64,000 nucleotides of DNA from contig JBFLYK010000004.1 of the NCBI GenBank assembly GCA_040756995.1, forward strand, positions 124,001 to 188,000. Direction: 5' to 3'. Under the pieces are notes generated by a model, which saw only the letters and a list, made by a program, of their open reading frames with translations, did no database searches and was not told where the DNA came from. Below, one piece after another: positions 40,839-49,645 of this stretch. The first letter of the stretch is position 1, and every line of letters begins with the position of its first letter. Source of the DNA: BP-133 sp040756995. Its GTDB lineage: Bacteria > Actinomycetota > Acidimicrobiia > IMCC26256 > BP-133. Made by a program: the position numbers and the translations under genes.

Positions 40839-41748
40839 CAACGCCAAACACGAAGAGCCCGGCGAGTAGTTCGGCGAACGTCACGACGGCCTTCGGGCCC
40901 TTGGAGCGCAACTGTGTCACCGCGTGCATCGCCGGGAATGCCGACAGTACTAAGGCAAAATTCATTCCTATCAACGTCAAGAAGGCGATGATCCAAGCGA
41001 GCCACACCACGAGTAGGACAACGGCGTCCCGGCGTCGCACGCTCATCTCGGTAACGATCGAGATCTCATTCTCGGCGATCATCTTTGACTTGAACACCGT
41101 GCCGAGCCGCCAACCGATGAAGCGCCAGCGGCCCGGCTCGTGCGGTTCCGATTCCGACGGGGGCCCGTACCTCCGCCGCATCATGTGCCGCAGGGGACCG
41201 GCCCAGTTGGCACCACCGGCCAAGTGCACTGAGCCGGCCACGTTGTCGATGATCTCTTCGGCGTCCGGCTTCCCCGGCCCGTCACGCCAGAAACGCAGCA
41301 GAAGCATGCTCGTGGGGCACTGGCGCAGTGGGCCCCAGTAGTCGCAGATCGCCGCTCCCCCTCGCGGATCATCCCACCGCCGAAGCGTGCGCACTGCCTC
41401 TTGTCCGCAGATCGTCGTCGAACTCACGGAGGCCTCGGGCGTGAGCCGGGCCACGGCATCCTTGACCAGAGCGATCGGATCGCCCGTGCCGGTGTCGTAG
41501 AGCCCGAACCGCAACCCGATCCGAACTCCGTTCTCGTAACGCCCCTCGGCACTGAACAACGCACCCGGAAGCATCATCCCGGCCTTCAGGAGCTCCTCGA
41601 TGTCGGCAGGAAGGGCTCGTAGGCCACCCTCAGTGCCGTTCTTGTTCCGGACTGTCGGGATCGCGCTGGCACCCGGGACGTCCCACGTTGCCGGCACGGC
41701 CACGACGATCGTGTCAGGAGCAAACGCCACAACGTCGCATTTTGGCAC
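40828..41748 (-). CDS. Paralogue A: membrane-tailed protein of the WXG locus (unknown function)
   Basis: I know no named family for this 306-residue protein (GTG start at 41748). Residues 1-215 form a soluble domain with VVAVPATWDVPGASAIPT near the start, MLPGALFSAEGR near 58-69, RTLRRWDD near 120 and LLLRFWRDGPGKPDAEEIIDNVAGS near 150. A hinge WRFIGWRLGTVFKSK is followed by three or four membrane helices (about 237-303) ending FGVAIS. It is clearly homologous to the genes at 44030-44944 and 41967-42856. It is the last gene of the minus-strand cluster and its 3' end overlaps the GH2 gene. Confidence 0.75.
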   Translation of the reverse strand: MPKCDVVAFAPDTIVVAVPATWDVPGASAIPTVRNKNGTEGGLRALPADIEELLKAGMMLPGALFSAEGRYENGVRIGLRFGLYDTGTGDPIALVKDAVARLTPEASVSSTTICGQEAVRTLRRWDDPRGGAAICDYWGPLRQCPTSMLLLRFWRDGPGKPDAEEIIDNVAGSVHLAGGANWAGPLRHMMRRRYGPPSESEPHEPGRWRFIGWRLGTVFKSKMIAENEISIVTEMSVRRRDAVVLLVVWLAWIIAFLTLIGMNFALVLSAFPAMHAVTQLRSKGPKAVVTFAELLAGLFVFGVAIS

Positions 41749-41966
41749 CAGCTGGCCGGACGACGGCCGACCTGGAGTTGGTTAGGCCCTTCCTCGTCCG
41801 CCCCGGCGGCCGCCGCTGACAGCACAGCTTCGATGTCGACCCGCTGCTCGGCCACGGACGGTCGTCGCGTCGACGCGAATTTCCGGGAAGGCTCGGCGGG
41901 AGCGAGATCTGGCTTCAGTGAATCGTCGGACAGGACGAGCCTGATTCCATCCGGGATGCACCGGCA
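41749..41966 (-). other. Gap between paralogues A and B
   Basis: This 218-base spacer is the only sizeable gap in the cluster. The frame of paralogue B stays open after its TGA for roughly 70 codons (ending near the paralogue A start), but there is no start codon with a ribosome site and no likeness to the neighbours. It may be a decayed gene remnant or the promoter of paralogue A. Confidence 0.4.
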
Positions 41967-42856
41967 TCAGTCTCCGGGCAGACCGACAGCGAGAAGGGCG
42001 ACGAGGACCACCGCCAGGCCGACCCATGCCTTCCAGCCGGACTTCGCCGCTGCCGTCGCCCCGAGGTAGCACCCGGCCCCTGCCAAGACCAGCGGGGTCT
42101 CCCATCCGACCAGCCCGATAAGGAGCGCCAGCCAGACGACGAACTGAGCCAGCAACACGGCGCGGTCACGCTTTCGGGAACCAGCCTGGGTGGTGTACAC
42201 CCCCAGCCGACTCTCGGGGACGAGCTTCGTGTGGAAAGCCGTTCCCAACCGAACGCCGCCGAGGCGCCAACCCTCCTTCGCCTCGGCGGCCGCCGGCGCT
42301 TCGTAGTAGCTGAGAGCAGCCCGGCGGTTTATCCCTGCGAAGAAGGTCGGAGCGATCAGGCTGAAGGAGCTCGCCATGTACTCGAGCTTGTTGGTGGCTT
42401 CGCTGCCAGAGCCGGAACCATCTCGCCAGAACCGAGCCACGACGAACTGATGATCGGGCTTTGGCACCGGCACCCACAGGTCGAGGACCGGCGCAGGAAC
42501 CCCAGGCTGGTGCTCTGAGAAGGGCCAGTTGACACGTATGGCGTCGGCTTCCGCCATCACGACCGGCTTGACGTCAGCGGCGGCTGGAGCCGCCTTGGAA
42601 ATGGCCTTAGATAGATCATCAAGGGATCCAGCAAGCCCGGGGTCATAGGTTCCGATCACGACACCACTTCGTTCGCTCCCCGAGCGTCCGTGGGACCGAA
42701 ACACCTGACCTGGTAGGTCGAGTCCGGCAGTTACCAGATCGCAGACGCTCGCGGCTTGGCCGACAAGAAGTCCCTCTGAGAAGTCCTCATTCGGTGTCGT
42801 CGGACAGGGGCCGGCCCCCGGAATCTGCCAGGCAACGCGGTCGTCGCCGACGGCAT
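41967..42856 (-). pseudogene. Paralogue B: membrane-tailed protein with a broken 5' end
   Basis: Translation from an internal GTG at 42704 gives 245 residues matching residues 60-306 of paralogue A (GSERSGVVIGTYDPG, VARFWRDGSGSGSE, GWRLGGVRLGTAFHTK, then membrane helices). The missing N-terminus is present upstream in the same frame (VAWQIPGAGPCPTTPNEDF, then a stretch equivalent to the LPGALF motif), but that frame has no start codon. The only ATG near, at 42856 two bases after the preceding stop, is in another frame that ends at a TAA about 45 codons on. A one-base indel in the first dozen codons would explain this. It may be a true frameshift or an assembly error. Confidence 0.7.
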
Positions 42857-42858
42857 GA

Positions 42859-43452
42859 TCACGTGAAGGCGAAGGACCCGGCGATCGCGTCGAACAGGGC
42901 GATCAAGTCGTCCTCGAGACTGACAGTCGGACTGGCGAAGGCCACCACGGCGAGCAGGTCGGCGGTGCCCGGAACGGGGATGAAGAACTGGTGAGTGAGC
43001 AGTTCGAGCGGCTGCTCGGTGCCGGGGAAGCGCGTGTGGCGCCGCCCGGAGCGTTTCACCGCCCGGCCGGCATCGAGATCGACGACTGAAATGGTGCGGC
43101 CGCCCTCGCCGTCGGCGAGCTCGGTGGTCATCCGCGAAAAGTCGGTTCCGTCGGCGGCGGCATACACAGCGACGGTCAGGCTGGCCTGGACCACGACGTC
43201 CTCGAACGGTTCGACGTAGGCCGCGCAGTACACCACGCCCGACGCGGCGCAGTCGCGGGCGGCGTCGATGAGCATCCGCTCCAGCGACTCCCTGTTCGCC
43301 GCCACCGTCTCGTCCGCCTCAGCGGCGGCCCCGACCATCCGCCGAATCGTCGACGTCGATGTGGACGGGTCCACGTCGAGGCTCACCCACCCCGGCGGCA
43401 ACGCCAGCCAGAACCCACGCCCTCCAGCGGTCGAGGAAGCGGGGTCGCTCAT
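42859..43452 (-). CDS. Paralogue C: soluble protein of the WXG locus (unknown function)
   Basis: The 197-residue protein starts with ATG overlapping the stop of paralogue D (ATGA). It has no signal or membrane segment. It begins FWLALPPGWVSLDVDPSTSTSTIRRMV and ends LAVVAFASPTVSLEDDLIALFDAIAGSFAF, matching paralogue D (LVLPADWVTLDLNPETADQSVRRVV; VVAVLSLLSPSLEHEDQLDAFFDGLVESFRF). The LPxxW start and the final two-strand/helix pattern also resemble the soluble part of the membrane-tailed paralogues, so all five may share one fold. Function is unknown. Confidence 0.72.
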   Translation of the reverse strand: MSDPASSTAGGRGFWLALPPGWVSLDVDPSTSTSTIRRMVGAAAEADETVAANRESLERMLIDAARDCAASGVVYCAAYVEPFEDVVVQASLTVAVYAAADGTDFSRMTTELADGEGGRTISVVDLDAGRAVKRSGRRHTRFPGTEQPLELLTHQFFIPVPGTADLLAVVAFASPTVSLEDDLIALFDAIAGSFAFT

Positions 43453-44033
43453 CCGATCGGAGCGTCGTCTTTCCCGGTGAACCGGAACGACTCCACGAGG
43501 CCATCAAAGAAGGCGTCGAGCTGGTCCTCATGCTCGAGGCTCGGGCTGAGCAACGAGAGGACCGCAACGACACCCTCGGAGCCGGGCACGCCGATGAACA
43601 GCCCCCAGGACATGAATCCCTCGGAACGTGCCCGCACCCGTAGCGCCGGACCCCACTCCAGCGACACCATCCGCCCGTCGGTGTCTTCGTCGGCGAACCG
43701 CTCGAACAGGCTGCCCGGATCGGTCGGGCCGTCCACCTCTTGTAGCGCCACCGAAACCAGCGCCTGCACGGGCCGGCCCTGCTCGTCGACCCAGAACCGG
43801 ACCCCACACAACAGCTTCCCGTCGGCGATGGCCTCCTTGGTCATCGTCGACAACAACTCCTCCACCACGGCCCGCCGCTCGGCGGACGCCGGGTGGGCCC
43901 GCACGATCCCGTCCACGACCCGCCGCACCGACTGATCCGCGGTCTCGGGATTGAGATCGAGCGTCACCCAGTCCGCCGGCAGCACCAACGTGAACCCCGA
44001 CGCCGAGAATCCCGCAGTGTCGCCTGAACTCAC
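43449..44033 (-). CDS. Paralogue D: soluble protein of the WXG locus (unknown function)
   Basis: The GTG at 44033 overlaps the TGA of paralogue E (GTGA) and gives 194 residues; longer in-frame extensions run inside paralogue E and are unlikely. It is homologous to paralogue C over the whole length: LPADWVTLDLNPET near residue 13, CGVRFWVDEQGRPVQALVSVALQEV near residue 80, EWGPALRVRARSEG near 130. No membrane helix. The coupling suggests it is made together with the membrane-tailed paralogue E. The fold may be like LpqN/PsbP-type beta proteins, but I cannot confirm that. Confidence 0.72.
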   Translation of the reverse strand: MSSGDTAGFSASGFTLVLPADWVTLDLNPETADQSVRRVVDGIVRAHPASAERRAVVEELLSTMTKEAIADGKLLCGVRFWVDEQGRPVQALVSVALQEVDGPTDPGSLFERFADEDTDGRMVSLEWGPALRVRARSEGFMSWGLFIGVPGSEGVVAVLSLLSPSLEHEDQLDAFFDGLVESFRFTGKDDAPIG

Positions 44034-44944
44034 GACGTGGCCACCCCGAACACGAGCAAGGCACCAAGCACCACCGCCAGCATCACCACGGCCTTCAAGC
44101 CGCGCGAACGAAGCTGCGTCATAGTTGCCCCCGCAGTGGCGCCACCCAGCAGCATGACCGAGCCCACCCCGATGAGCGCCAGGGTGGCCGCGACCCAAGA
44201 CAAGAACAGCACGAGAAACAGCAGACCATCGCGCGGCCGGATACCGCCCTTGGTCAAGAGTTCGACTTCCTTCGCGCTGAGCATCCCCGAGTGGTAGACC
44301 GTCCCAAGCCGCCAACCGGCGTAGCGGAAACGGCCCGGCTCGACTACCTCCGACTGCGGAGGCCCGTGCTTTTGCAGCGTGAGCTGCCTGAGCGGTCCCG
44401 AGAAGGAGGCGCCACCACCAATGAGGAAGGAGCCGGCCACATCCTCGAACAACTCCTCCTCATCCGGGCTCGCCGGCCCGGTTCGCCAGAACCGGAGCAG
44501 GACGAAGCTGGTCGGATCGTCTCCAAACCCCGACTTGATACCCGCCCAGTAATCGCAGATCAGGGAACCACCGCCGACGGCTCCGTCATCCCACCGCTGG
44601 AGCGTGCGCACGCCCTTCCCTGTGGCAAGGTGTGTCGGGCTCACATCGGCGTTCGGTGCGAGTCGGGCCACGGTTTCTTTGGCCAGAGAGACCGGGTTCG
44701 GACCTCCGGTGTCGTAGACCCCGACGCGCACGCCAACGCGCCCCCCCGCCGCGTTGGTGCCCTCGGCCTCGAACAGTGATCCGGGGAGCTTCATTCCGGA
44801 GGTCATCAGCTCGGCCACGTCAACCGGGACCGGTTCCAAACGACCCTCGGCATAGCCCTTGTTCGGCGTCGTCGGGATCGGTCCGGCACCGGGAATCGTC
44901 CATGTCGCCGGCACGAGTACGGCGATCATGTCAAGACGCAGCAC
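44030..44944 (-). CDS. Paralogue E: membrane-tailed protein of the WXG locus (unknown function)
   Basis: The 304-residue protein is a close relative of paralogue A (roughly half the residues identical in the N-terminal 70). VPATWTIPGAGPIPTTPN opens it, then MKLPGSLFEAEG, RVGVYDTGG, TLQRWDDG and FVLLRFWRTGPASPDEEELFEDVAGSF. A hinge RYAGWRLGTVYHSG precedes three or four membrane helices (about 235-303) ending FGVATS. The N-terminal domain has no signal peptide, so it faces the cytoplasm. It is the first of five such genes after the WXG effector-like gene, 48 bp from its stop. Confidence 0.77.
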   Translation of the reverse strand: MLRLDMIAVLVPATWTIPGAGPIPTTPNKGYAEGRLEPVPVDVAELMTSGMKLPGSLFEAEGTNAAGGRVGVRVGVYDTGGPNPVSLAKETVARLAPNADVSPTHLATGKGVRTLQRWDDGAVGGGSLICDYWAGIKSGFGDDPTSFVLLRFWRTGPASPDEEELFEDVAGSFLIGGGASFSGPLRQLTLQKHGPPQSEVVEPGRFRYAGWRLGTVYHSGMLSAKEVELLTKGGIRPRDGLLFLVLFLSWVAATLALIGVGSVMLLGGATAGATMTQLRSRGLKAVVMLAVVLGALLVFGVATS

Positions 44945-44992
44945 CGCCGAACCTCCCCGCGACCGTATGCGCCCGGCGAGCGAGCCGACGCG

Positions 44993-46360
44993 TCATATCC
45001 GGGCAACAGCTCTCCCGAAGTCCATGACCCAAACCCCGACCCCGTCCGGGTCCTTCCACTCCCCTGGCGACGTCTGAACTGGGTCCGTGAAGATGTGCAG
45101 CGGGTCGTCCTTGTGCTTGTCCCACAACTTATGCGCCTTGGTCCCGCCCTTGTGGATCATCCCCGCCAGCGTGGGATCTGTTGACGTTCCAAGGATCTTG
45201 TCGTGAAGCTTGTTGTACTGGGTCACGCCCGTGCCGCCGAACTGAACGGCCTTGACCGAGAACAGCGCGACCCGATTCCCGGACACCGCTAGTTCCCCCA
45301 TCTTCCAGGCTGCCGCCTGGACATATCGGGAGTCCCGGACGAACTTGGCGGCCTTTACCGGCCCCCCAGCAGCCGTGAGCCCGGCCAGCGCCCCATCCTT
45401 GGCTAACTGACCCCAGGACACGTCCGGGTCGTGGTAGAGGAGCTTGGACTCGGCATTCGCCCCGACCGAGGTGAGTTTGGCCCAAGCAGCCCAGACAAAG
45501 GCGGTACCGCTCGCTGCCCACACCTTCCCAGATAGTGCGAGGAGCCCGGGAAGGAAGGCTCCACCCACTCCGGCGGTGCTCAGCACGAATCCGGCAACAA
45601 ACGCTACGGCGGCGACGGCGACCAGGGCGATCGCCACGATGGTGAGGACGTCGGAGAGGCGGTCGGCGAGGTCGCCGATGGCCCGGAGCATCTTGTGGTG
45701 GAAGTCTCGGGCATCATCGAGGCGGTCGCCTACCCAGCCACTGATGCGGTCCAGCAGGCCTTTGTTCTGCATGCCGATGTCGCTGGCGTGCTCGAGCTTG
45801 GCGACCGCTTGCGCCTCCGCGGTCTCGCGTTCCTGGCGGATCCGCTCAACGGCGGCTCGGGCGGCTGCCAGACGCGCCGCGGGCCCCTCGGCGGCGTCGG
45901 AGCCGCAGGGACCAGGCCCACCCAGTGGTGGAGCTGATCCGATCATCTCCGGGTTCACTGGCGCCGTCACGCCCTGCGGGTCCGTCATGGCCCGGATGGC
46001 TGCGGCGTGCTCCTCGTCGGCGCAGGCCGCCTTGCCGAGCTCGATGTCAGCTTGGCCCTGGAGTTGGCGGAGGCGAGCTCCGTAACTCAGCAGCGCCTCG
46101 GATGCGTCCTGATAGCTGTCGTGCAACTTGTCGAGCTTTCTCGGAAGCTCACTGATGTCCGCCCGGAACGCGTCGGCGGCTTCGCCCCGCCAGATCGTCT
46201 CGTCGGTGCCTTCGGCCAGGCGGCGCAGCCAGCAACTCACCTCGCCGGCCCGGTGGGCCGTCTCGCCGAAGAAGGACGACAGCGTGTCGTAGGCGCACGG
46301 ATCCCCCGGAGTGGGGTCACCGCCCACAAGCTCCCACTCCGGCGCAGTCCGGGCGTACAT
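44993..46360 (-). CDS. WXG100-headed T7SS effector-like membrane protein
   Basis: The ATG at 46360 gives 455 residues. Residues 1-110 are a two-helix WXG-type module with WRG at 57-59 (TIWRGEAADAFRADI), preceded by WELVGGDPTPGDP, which is typical of the putative T7SS-secreted N-terminal domain of polymorphic effectors. A long coiled coil (about 155-230) follows, then a strongly hydrophobic part with two or three helices (237-300). The C-terminal 150 residues (FVRDSRYVQAAAWKMGELA, KLWDKHKDDPLHIFTDP, EWKDPDGVGVWVMDF) match nothing I recognise and could be a toxin domain. The ATG shares one base with the stop of the upstream small gene. No T7SS core genes are in the window. Confidence 0.78.
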   Translation of the reverse strand: MYARTAPEWELVGGDPTPGDPCAYDTLSSFFGETAHRAGEVSCWLRRLAEGTDETIWRGEAADAFRADISELPRKLDKLHDSYQDASEALLSYGARLRQLQGQADIELGKAACADEEHAAAIRAMTDPQGVTAPVNPEMIGSAPPLGGPGPCGSDAAEGPAARLAAARAAVERIRQERETAEAQAVAKLEHASDIGMQNKGLLDRISGWVGDRLDDARDFHHKMLRAIGDLADRLSDVLTIVAIALVAVAAVAFVAGFVLSTAGVGGAFLPGLLALSGKVWAASGTAFVWAAWAKLTSVGANAESKLLYHDPDVSWGQLAKDGALAGLTAAGGPVKAAKFVRDSRYVQAAAWKMGELAVSGNRVALFSVKAVQFGGTGVTQYNKLHDKILGTSTDPTLAGMIHKGGTKAHKLWDKHKDDPLHIFTDPVQTSPGEWKDPDGVGVWVMDFGRAVARI

Positions 46361-46713
46361 CAGTGCGGCGGGTCGCTCCCGGGGGGAGGCGGGCCCAGCG
46401 GAGTGGCGGCCCCCGTGGTGGACCCCGTGGCGGCGACGAGCTTGCCTTCGACGATCCGGTAGGTCTCGGCCGCCTTCCGCACGTTGGCGGCGCACGCCTC
46501 AACGGAGTTCCGGATCTCCTTGCGCCCGTCCCGCCATCCGCTCACGAAACGGTCGACGGCCTCCTCGATCCGTGGCGACCCGAGCCGGGCGTCGTACATG
46601 TCGACCTTGTCGTCCACGTCATCCAGAGCGGCGCCGATCGTGTCGAGCTGGCGGGCCAGCTCCTCCATGGCGTCAAGGTCGCAGTAGAGCTCGCAATCGC
46701 CGCCGTCGCCCAT
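46360..46713 (-). CDS. Small WXG100/EspC-like protein
   Basis: The 117-residue protein is helical: CDLDAMEELARQLDTIGAALDDVDDKVD, then RIEEAVDRFVSGWRDGRKEIRNSVEACAANVRKAAETYRIVEGKL, with a GWRDG turn between the helices and a Gly/Pro-rich tail. This is the helix-turn-helix hairpin of WXG100/EspC-type T7SS substrates. The W-x-x-G turn is one residue longer than the standard WxG. It directly precedes the larger WXG-headed gene with a TGATG overlap, as partner substrates usually do. Confidence 0.75.
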   Translation of the reverse strand: MGDGGDCELYCDLDAMEELARQLDTIGAALDDVDDKVDMYDARLGSPRIEEAVDRFVSGWRDGRKEIRNSVEACAANVRKAAETYRIVEGKLVAATGSTTGAATPLGPPPPGSDPPH

Positions 46714-46827
46714 CCTCCGGCCGCCTCCTGGCCGAGCGGCCGATACCGGCCGGTGGGCGGCAGATTACCGATGCCGGTTTACCAGCGGCAACGCATCGGA
46801 TACGGCGACGAACTCCAGATGCCGAAC

Positions 46828-46869
46828 CTGGCGTTCCTTTACCGGAATACTGCGGAAAAGGAACGCCAG
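46828..46869 (-). terminator. Strong terminator hairpin after the first sdh operon
   Basis: CTGGCGTTCCTTT (46828-46840) and its exact complement AAAGGAACGCCAG (46857-46869) form a 13-bp stem with a 16-base loop that can itself pair CCG with CGG. It lies 33 bp after the sdhB1 stop in the 188-base gap before the WXG locus, and should separate the two units. Confidence 0.75.
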
Positions 46870-46901
46870 AACGGGGCGGCCGAGCGGCCGGGCGGGGCGG
46901 G

Positions 46902-47729
46902 TCAGCGGCGGGCGGCCAGGCGGCGGTTGCGGAACTTGGCCCGGACGTAGTCGCCGTTCATGATGACGATGTTCTCCAGGGAGATCCGCTTGGGGCAGGC
47001 GGCTTCGCACTCGCCGTGGAGGGTGCAGCTGCCGAAGAACTCCTCCATCCGCTCCACCATGGCCTCGGTGCGGGAGTAACGCTCGGACTGACCCTGGGGC
47101 AGCAGGTTCAGGTGGGCGATCTTGGCCGCCGTGAACAGCTGGGCGGCGCCGTTGGGGCAGGCGGCCACGCAGGCGCCGCAGCCGATGCAGGCGGCGGCGT
47201 CGAAGGCGGCGTCGGCCACGGTCTTCGGCACGGGGATGATGTTGGCCTCCGGCGCCGCGCCCGGCGTCACCGAGATGTAGCCGCCGGCCTCGATGATCCG
47301 GTCGAGGGCGCTGCGGTTGACGACGAGGTCCCGCACGATGGGGAACGCCGCCGCCCGCCACGGCTCGATCTCGATGACGTCGCCGCTGCGGAACTTCCGC
47401 ATGTGGAGCTGGCAGGTGGCCGTGCCGAGCTGCGGGCCGTGGGCCTGACCGTTGATCATCATGCCGCAGGAACCGCAGATGCCTTCCCGGCAGTCGTGCT
47501 CGAAGGCCACCGGCTCCTCGCCCCGGGCGATCAGCCGCTCGTTCAACAGGTCGAGCATCTCGAGGAACGACATGTCCTCGCTCACGTCGGGCACGTCGTA
47601 CTCGACCATGCGCCCTTCGCTGTTCGGGCCCGCCTGGCGCCAGATGCGCAGCTTCAGGTCGAGGGTGCGCATGGCGTGCTGGGCCGGCGAGGCGGCGGCC
47701 GTCTGGCCGTTGCCGTTGGTCTGGCTCAC
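46902..47729 (-). CDS. sdhB: Succinate dehydrogenase/fumarate reductase iron-sulfur subunit SdhB1
   Basis: The GTG at 47729 overlaps the sdhA1 TGA (GTGA) and gives 275 residues. The [2Fe-2S] site is CREGICGSCGMMINGQ...C (near residues 80-107), the [4Fe-4S] site CIGCGACVAACP near 182, and the [3Fe-4S] site CTLHGECEAACPKRI near 236. It carries electrons from the flavoprotein to the membrane subunit. The N-terminus has about 20 extra Gly/Ala/Gln-rich residues. It is the last gene of sdhC1-A1-B1. Confidence 0.94.
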   Translation of the reverse strand: MSQTNGNGQTAAASPAQHAMRTLDLKLRIWRQAGPNSEGRMVEYDVPDVSEDMSFLEMLDLLNERLIARGEEPVAFEHDCREGICGSCGMMINGQAHGPQLGTATCQLHMRKFRSGDVIEIEPWRAAAFPIVRDLVVNRSALDRIIEAGGYISVTPGAAPEANIIPVPKTVADAAFDAAACIGCGACVAACPNGAAQLFTAAKIAHLNLLPQGQSERYSRTEAMVERMEEFFGSCTLHGECEAACPKRISLENIVIMNGDYVRAKFRNRRLAARR

Positions 47730-49645
47730 TTGTAGCTCCGCTGGGCGAGGTGGACGTGTTCGAAGGTGAGCGTTTCCTTGTTGAGGATCGGCTCGGCGCC
47801 GGGGCCGCCGTACTCCCAGGCGGCGGCGTAGGCGAAGCGGTCGTCGTCGCGCATCGCTTCACCGTCCTCCGTCTGGTGCTCCACCCGGAAGTGACCGCCG
47901 CACGACTCCTCCCGGTGCAGCGCGTCGCGGCACATGAGCACGGCGAGGTCGAAGAAGTCGTCGACCCGCCCGGCCTTCTCCAGCGACTGGTTCAGCGTGT
48001 CGGCCGAGCCGAGCACCCGCAGGTCGCGGTCGAAGTCGCTGCGCAGGGCGGTGATCTCGGAGATGGCCTTCTCCAGACCCTCCTTGCTGCGGGCCATGCC
48101 GCAGTTGTCCCACATGATCTTGCCCATCTCGCGGTGGAGGTCGTCGACCGAACGGGTGCCGTTGGTGGCGAGGTATTTCTTCGTCCGGTCGGCCACCTCG
48201 GCTTCGGCGGCGCGGAACACCGGATCGTCGCTCGGCACCACCGACTGGCCCAGCATCCCGGCCAGGTAGTTGGGGACGGTGTAGGGCAGCACGAAGTACC
48301 CGTCGGCCAGGCCCTGCATGAGCGCCGAGGCCCCGAGCCGGTTGGCGCCGTGATCGGAGAAGTTCGCCTCCCCGCCGACGAACAGCCCGGGAATGGTGCT
48401 CATCAGGTTGTAGTCCACCCACAGGCCGCCCATCGTGTAGTGGACGGCGGGGTAGATCCGCATGGGCACCTCGTACGGATCCTCACCGGTGATCCGCTCG
48501 TACATCTCGAAGAGGTTGCCGTAGCGCTCCTCGATGACCTTGCGGCCGAAGCGCTCGATGCCCGTCTTGAAGTCGAGGTACACGCCGTTCTTGAGCGGGC
48601 CGACGCCGCGGCCCTTGTCGACCTCGAGCTTGGCCGCCCGGGAGGCGACGTCGCGGGGCACGAGGTTCCCGAACGCCGGGTAGCGGCGCTCGAGGTAGTA
48701 GTCCCGCTCCGATTCGGGGATCTGGTTCGGCGGACGGGGGTCGTCGAACTCCATCGGCACCCAGATGCGACCGTCGTTGCGGAGCGACTCCGACATCAGC
48801 GTGAGCTTGCTCTGGAACTCGTCGCTGGCCGGGATGCACGTCGGGTGGATCTGCGTGAAGCAGGGGTTCCCGAACGCCGCACCCTTCTTGTAGGCCCGCC
48901 AGATGGCCGTGGCGTTGGACGCCTTGGCGTTGGTCGACAGGTAGAAGACATTGCCGTAGCCGCCGGTGCAGAGCAGCACCGCATGGGCCGAGTGCGACGT
49001 GATCTGGCCGGTGTGCAGGTTGCGGACGACGATGCCGCAGGCCCGCCCGTCCTTCACCACCAGGTCGAGCATCTCGGAGCGGGGGAACATCTGCACCGTT
49101 CCGGCCTCGATCTGGCGGCACAGCGCCGAGTAGGCGCCGAGCAGGAGCTGCTGGCCCGTCTGGCCCCGGGCGTAGAACGTGCGGGACACCTGCGCCCCAC
49201 CGAAGGACCGGGTGTCGAGCAGGCCGCCGTACTCCCGGGCGAACGGCACGCCCAGCGCCACGCACTGATCGATGATGTCGACCGACAGCTGGGCCAGGCG
49301 GAAGACGTTGGCCTCCCGGGCCCGGAAGTCGCCGCCCTTCACCGTGTCGTAGAACAGGCGGTAGATGGAGTCGCCGTCACCCCGGTAGTTCTTGGCCGCG
49401 TTGATACCGCCCTGGGCGGCGATCGAGTGGGCCCGGCGGGGGCTGTCGTGGAAGGTGAAGGCCTTCACCCGGTAGCCCAGCTCGCCGAGCGTGGCGGCGG
49501 CGGCCGCACCGGCCAGACCCGTCCCCACCACGATGACCTCGAAGCGGCGGCGGTTGTGGGGCGCCACCAGCTTCATGTTGAACTTGTGCGAGTCCCACTT
49601 CTCCTCGATGGGGCCCTCGGGGATGGCCGAGTTGAGCTGGATCAT
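47726..49645 (-). CDS. sdhA: Succinate dehydrogenase/fumarate reductase flavoprotein SdhA1
   Basis: The ATG at 49645 overlaps the sdhC1 stop (ATGA) and gives 639 residues. The FAD site GTGLAGAAAAATLGELG lies near residue 41 and the flavin-linking His in RRAHSIAAQGGINAA near residue 72. Active-site regions HPTCIP, RRYPAFGNLVPRDVASRA and HYTMGGLWVDYNLMSTIPGLFVGGEANFSDHGANRLGAS follow. This is the long-subunit type of Bacillus/Streptomyces SdhA and type B fumarate reductases. It oxidises succinate to fumarate. Confidence 0.95.
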   Translation of the reverse strand: MIQLNSAIPEGPIEEKWDSHKFNMKLVAPHNRRRFEVIVVGTGLAGAAAAATLGELGYRVKAFTFHDSPRRAHSIAAQGGINAAKNYRGDGDSIYRLFYDTVKGGDFRAREANVFRLAQLSVDIIDQCVALGVPFAREYGGLLDTRSFGGAQVSRTFYARGQTGQQLLLGAYSALCRQIEAGTVQMFPRSEMLDLVVKDGRACGIVVRNLHTGQITSHSAHAVLLCTGGYGNVFYLSTNAKASNATAIWRAYKKGAAFGNPCFTQIHPTCIPASDEFQSKLTLMSESLRNDGRIWVPMEFDDPRPPNQIPESERDYYLERRYPAFGNLVPRDVASRAAKLEVDKGRGVGPLKNGVYLDFKTGIERFGRKVIEERYGNLFEMYERITGEDPYEVPMRIYPAVHYTMGGLWVDYNLMSTIPGLFVGGEANFSDHGANRLGASALMQGLADGYFVLPYTVPNYLAGMLGQSVVPSDDPVFRAAEAEVADRTKKYLATNGTRSVDDLHREMGKIMWDNCGMARSKEGLEKAISEITALRSDFDRDLRVLGSADTLNQSLEKAGRVDDFFDLAVLMCRDALHREESCGGHFRVEHQTEDGEAMRDDDRFAYAAAWEYGGPGAEPILNKETLTFEHVHLAQRSYK

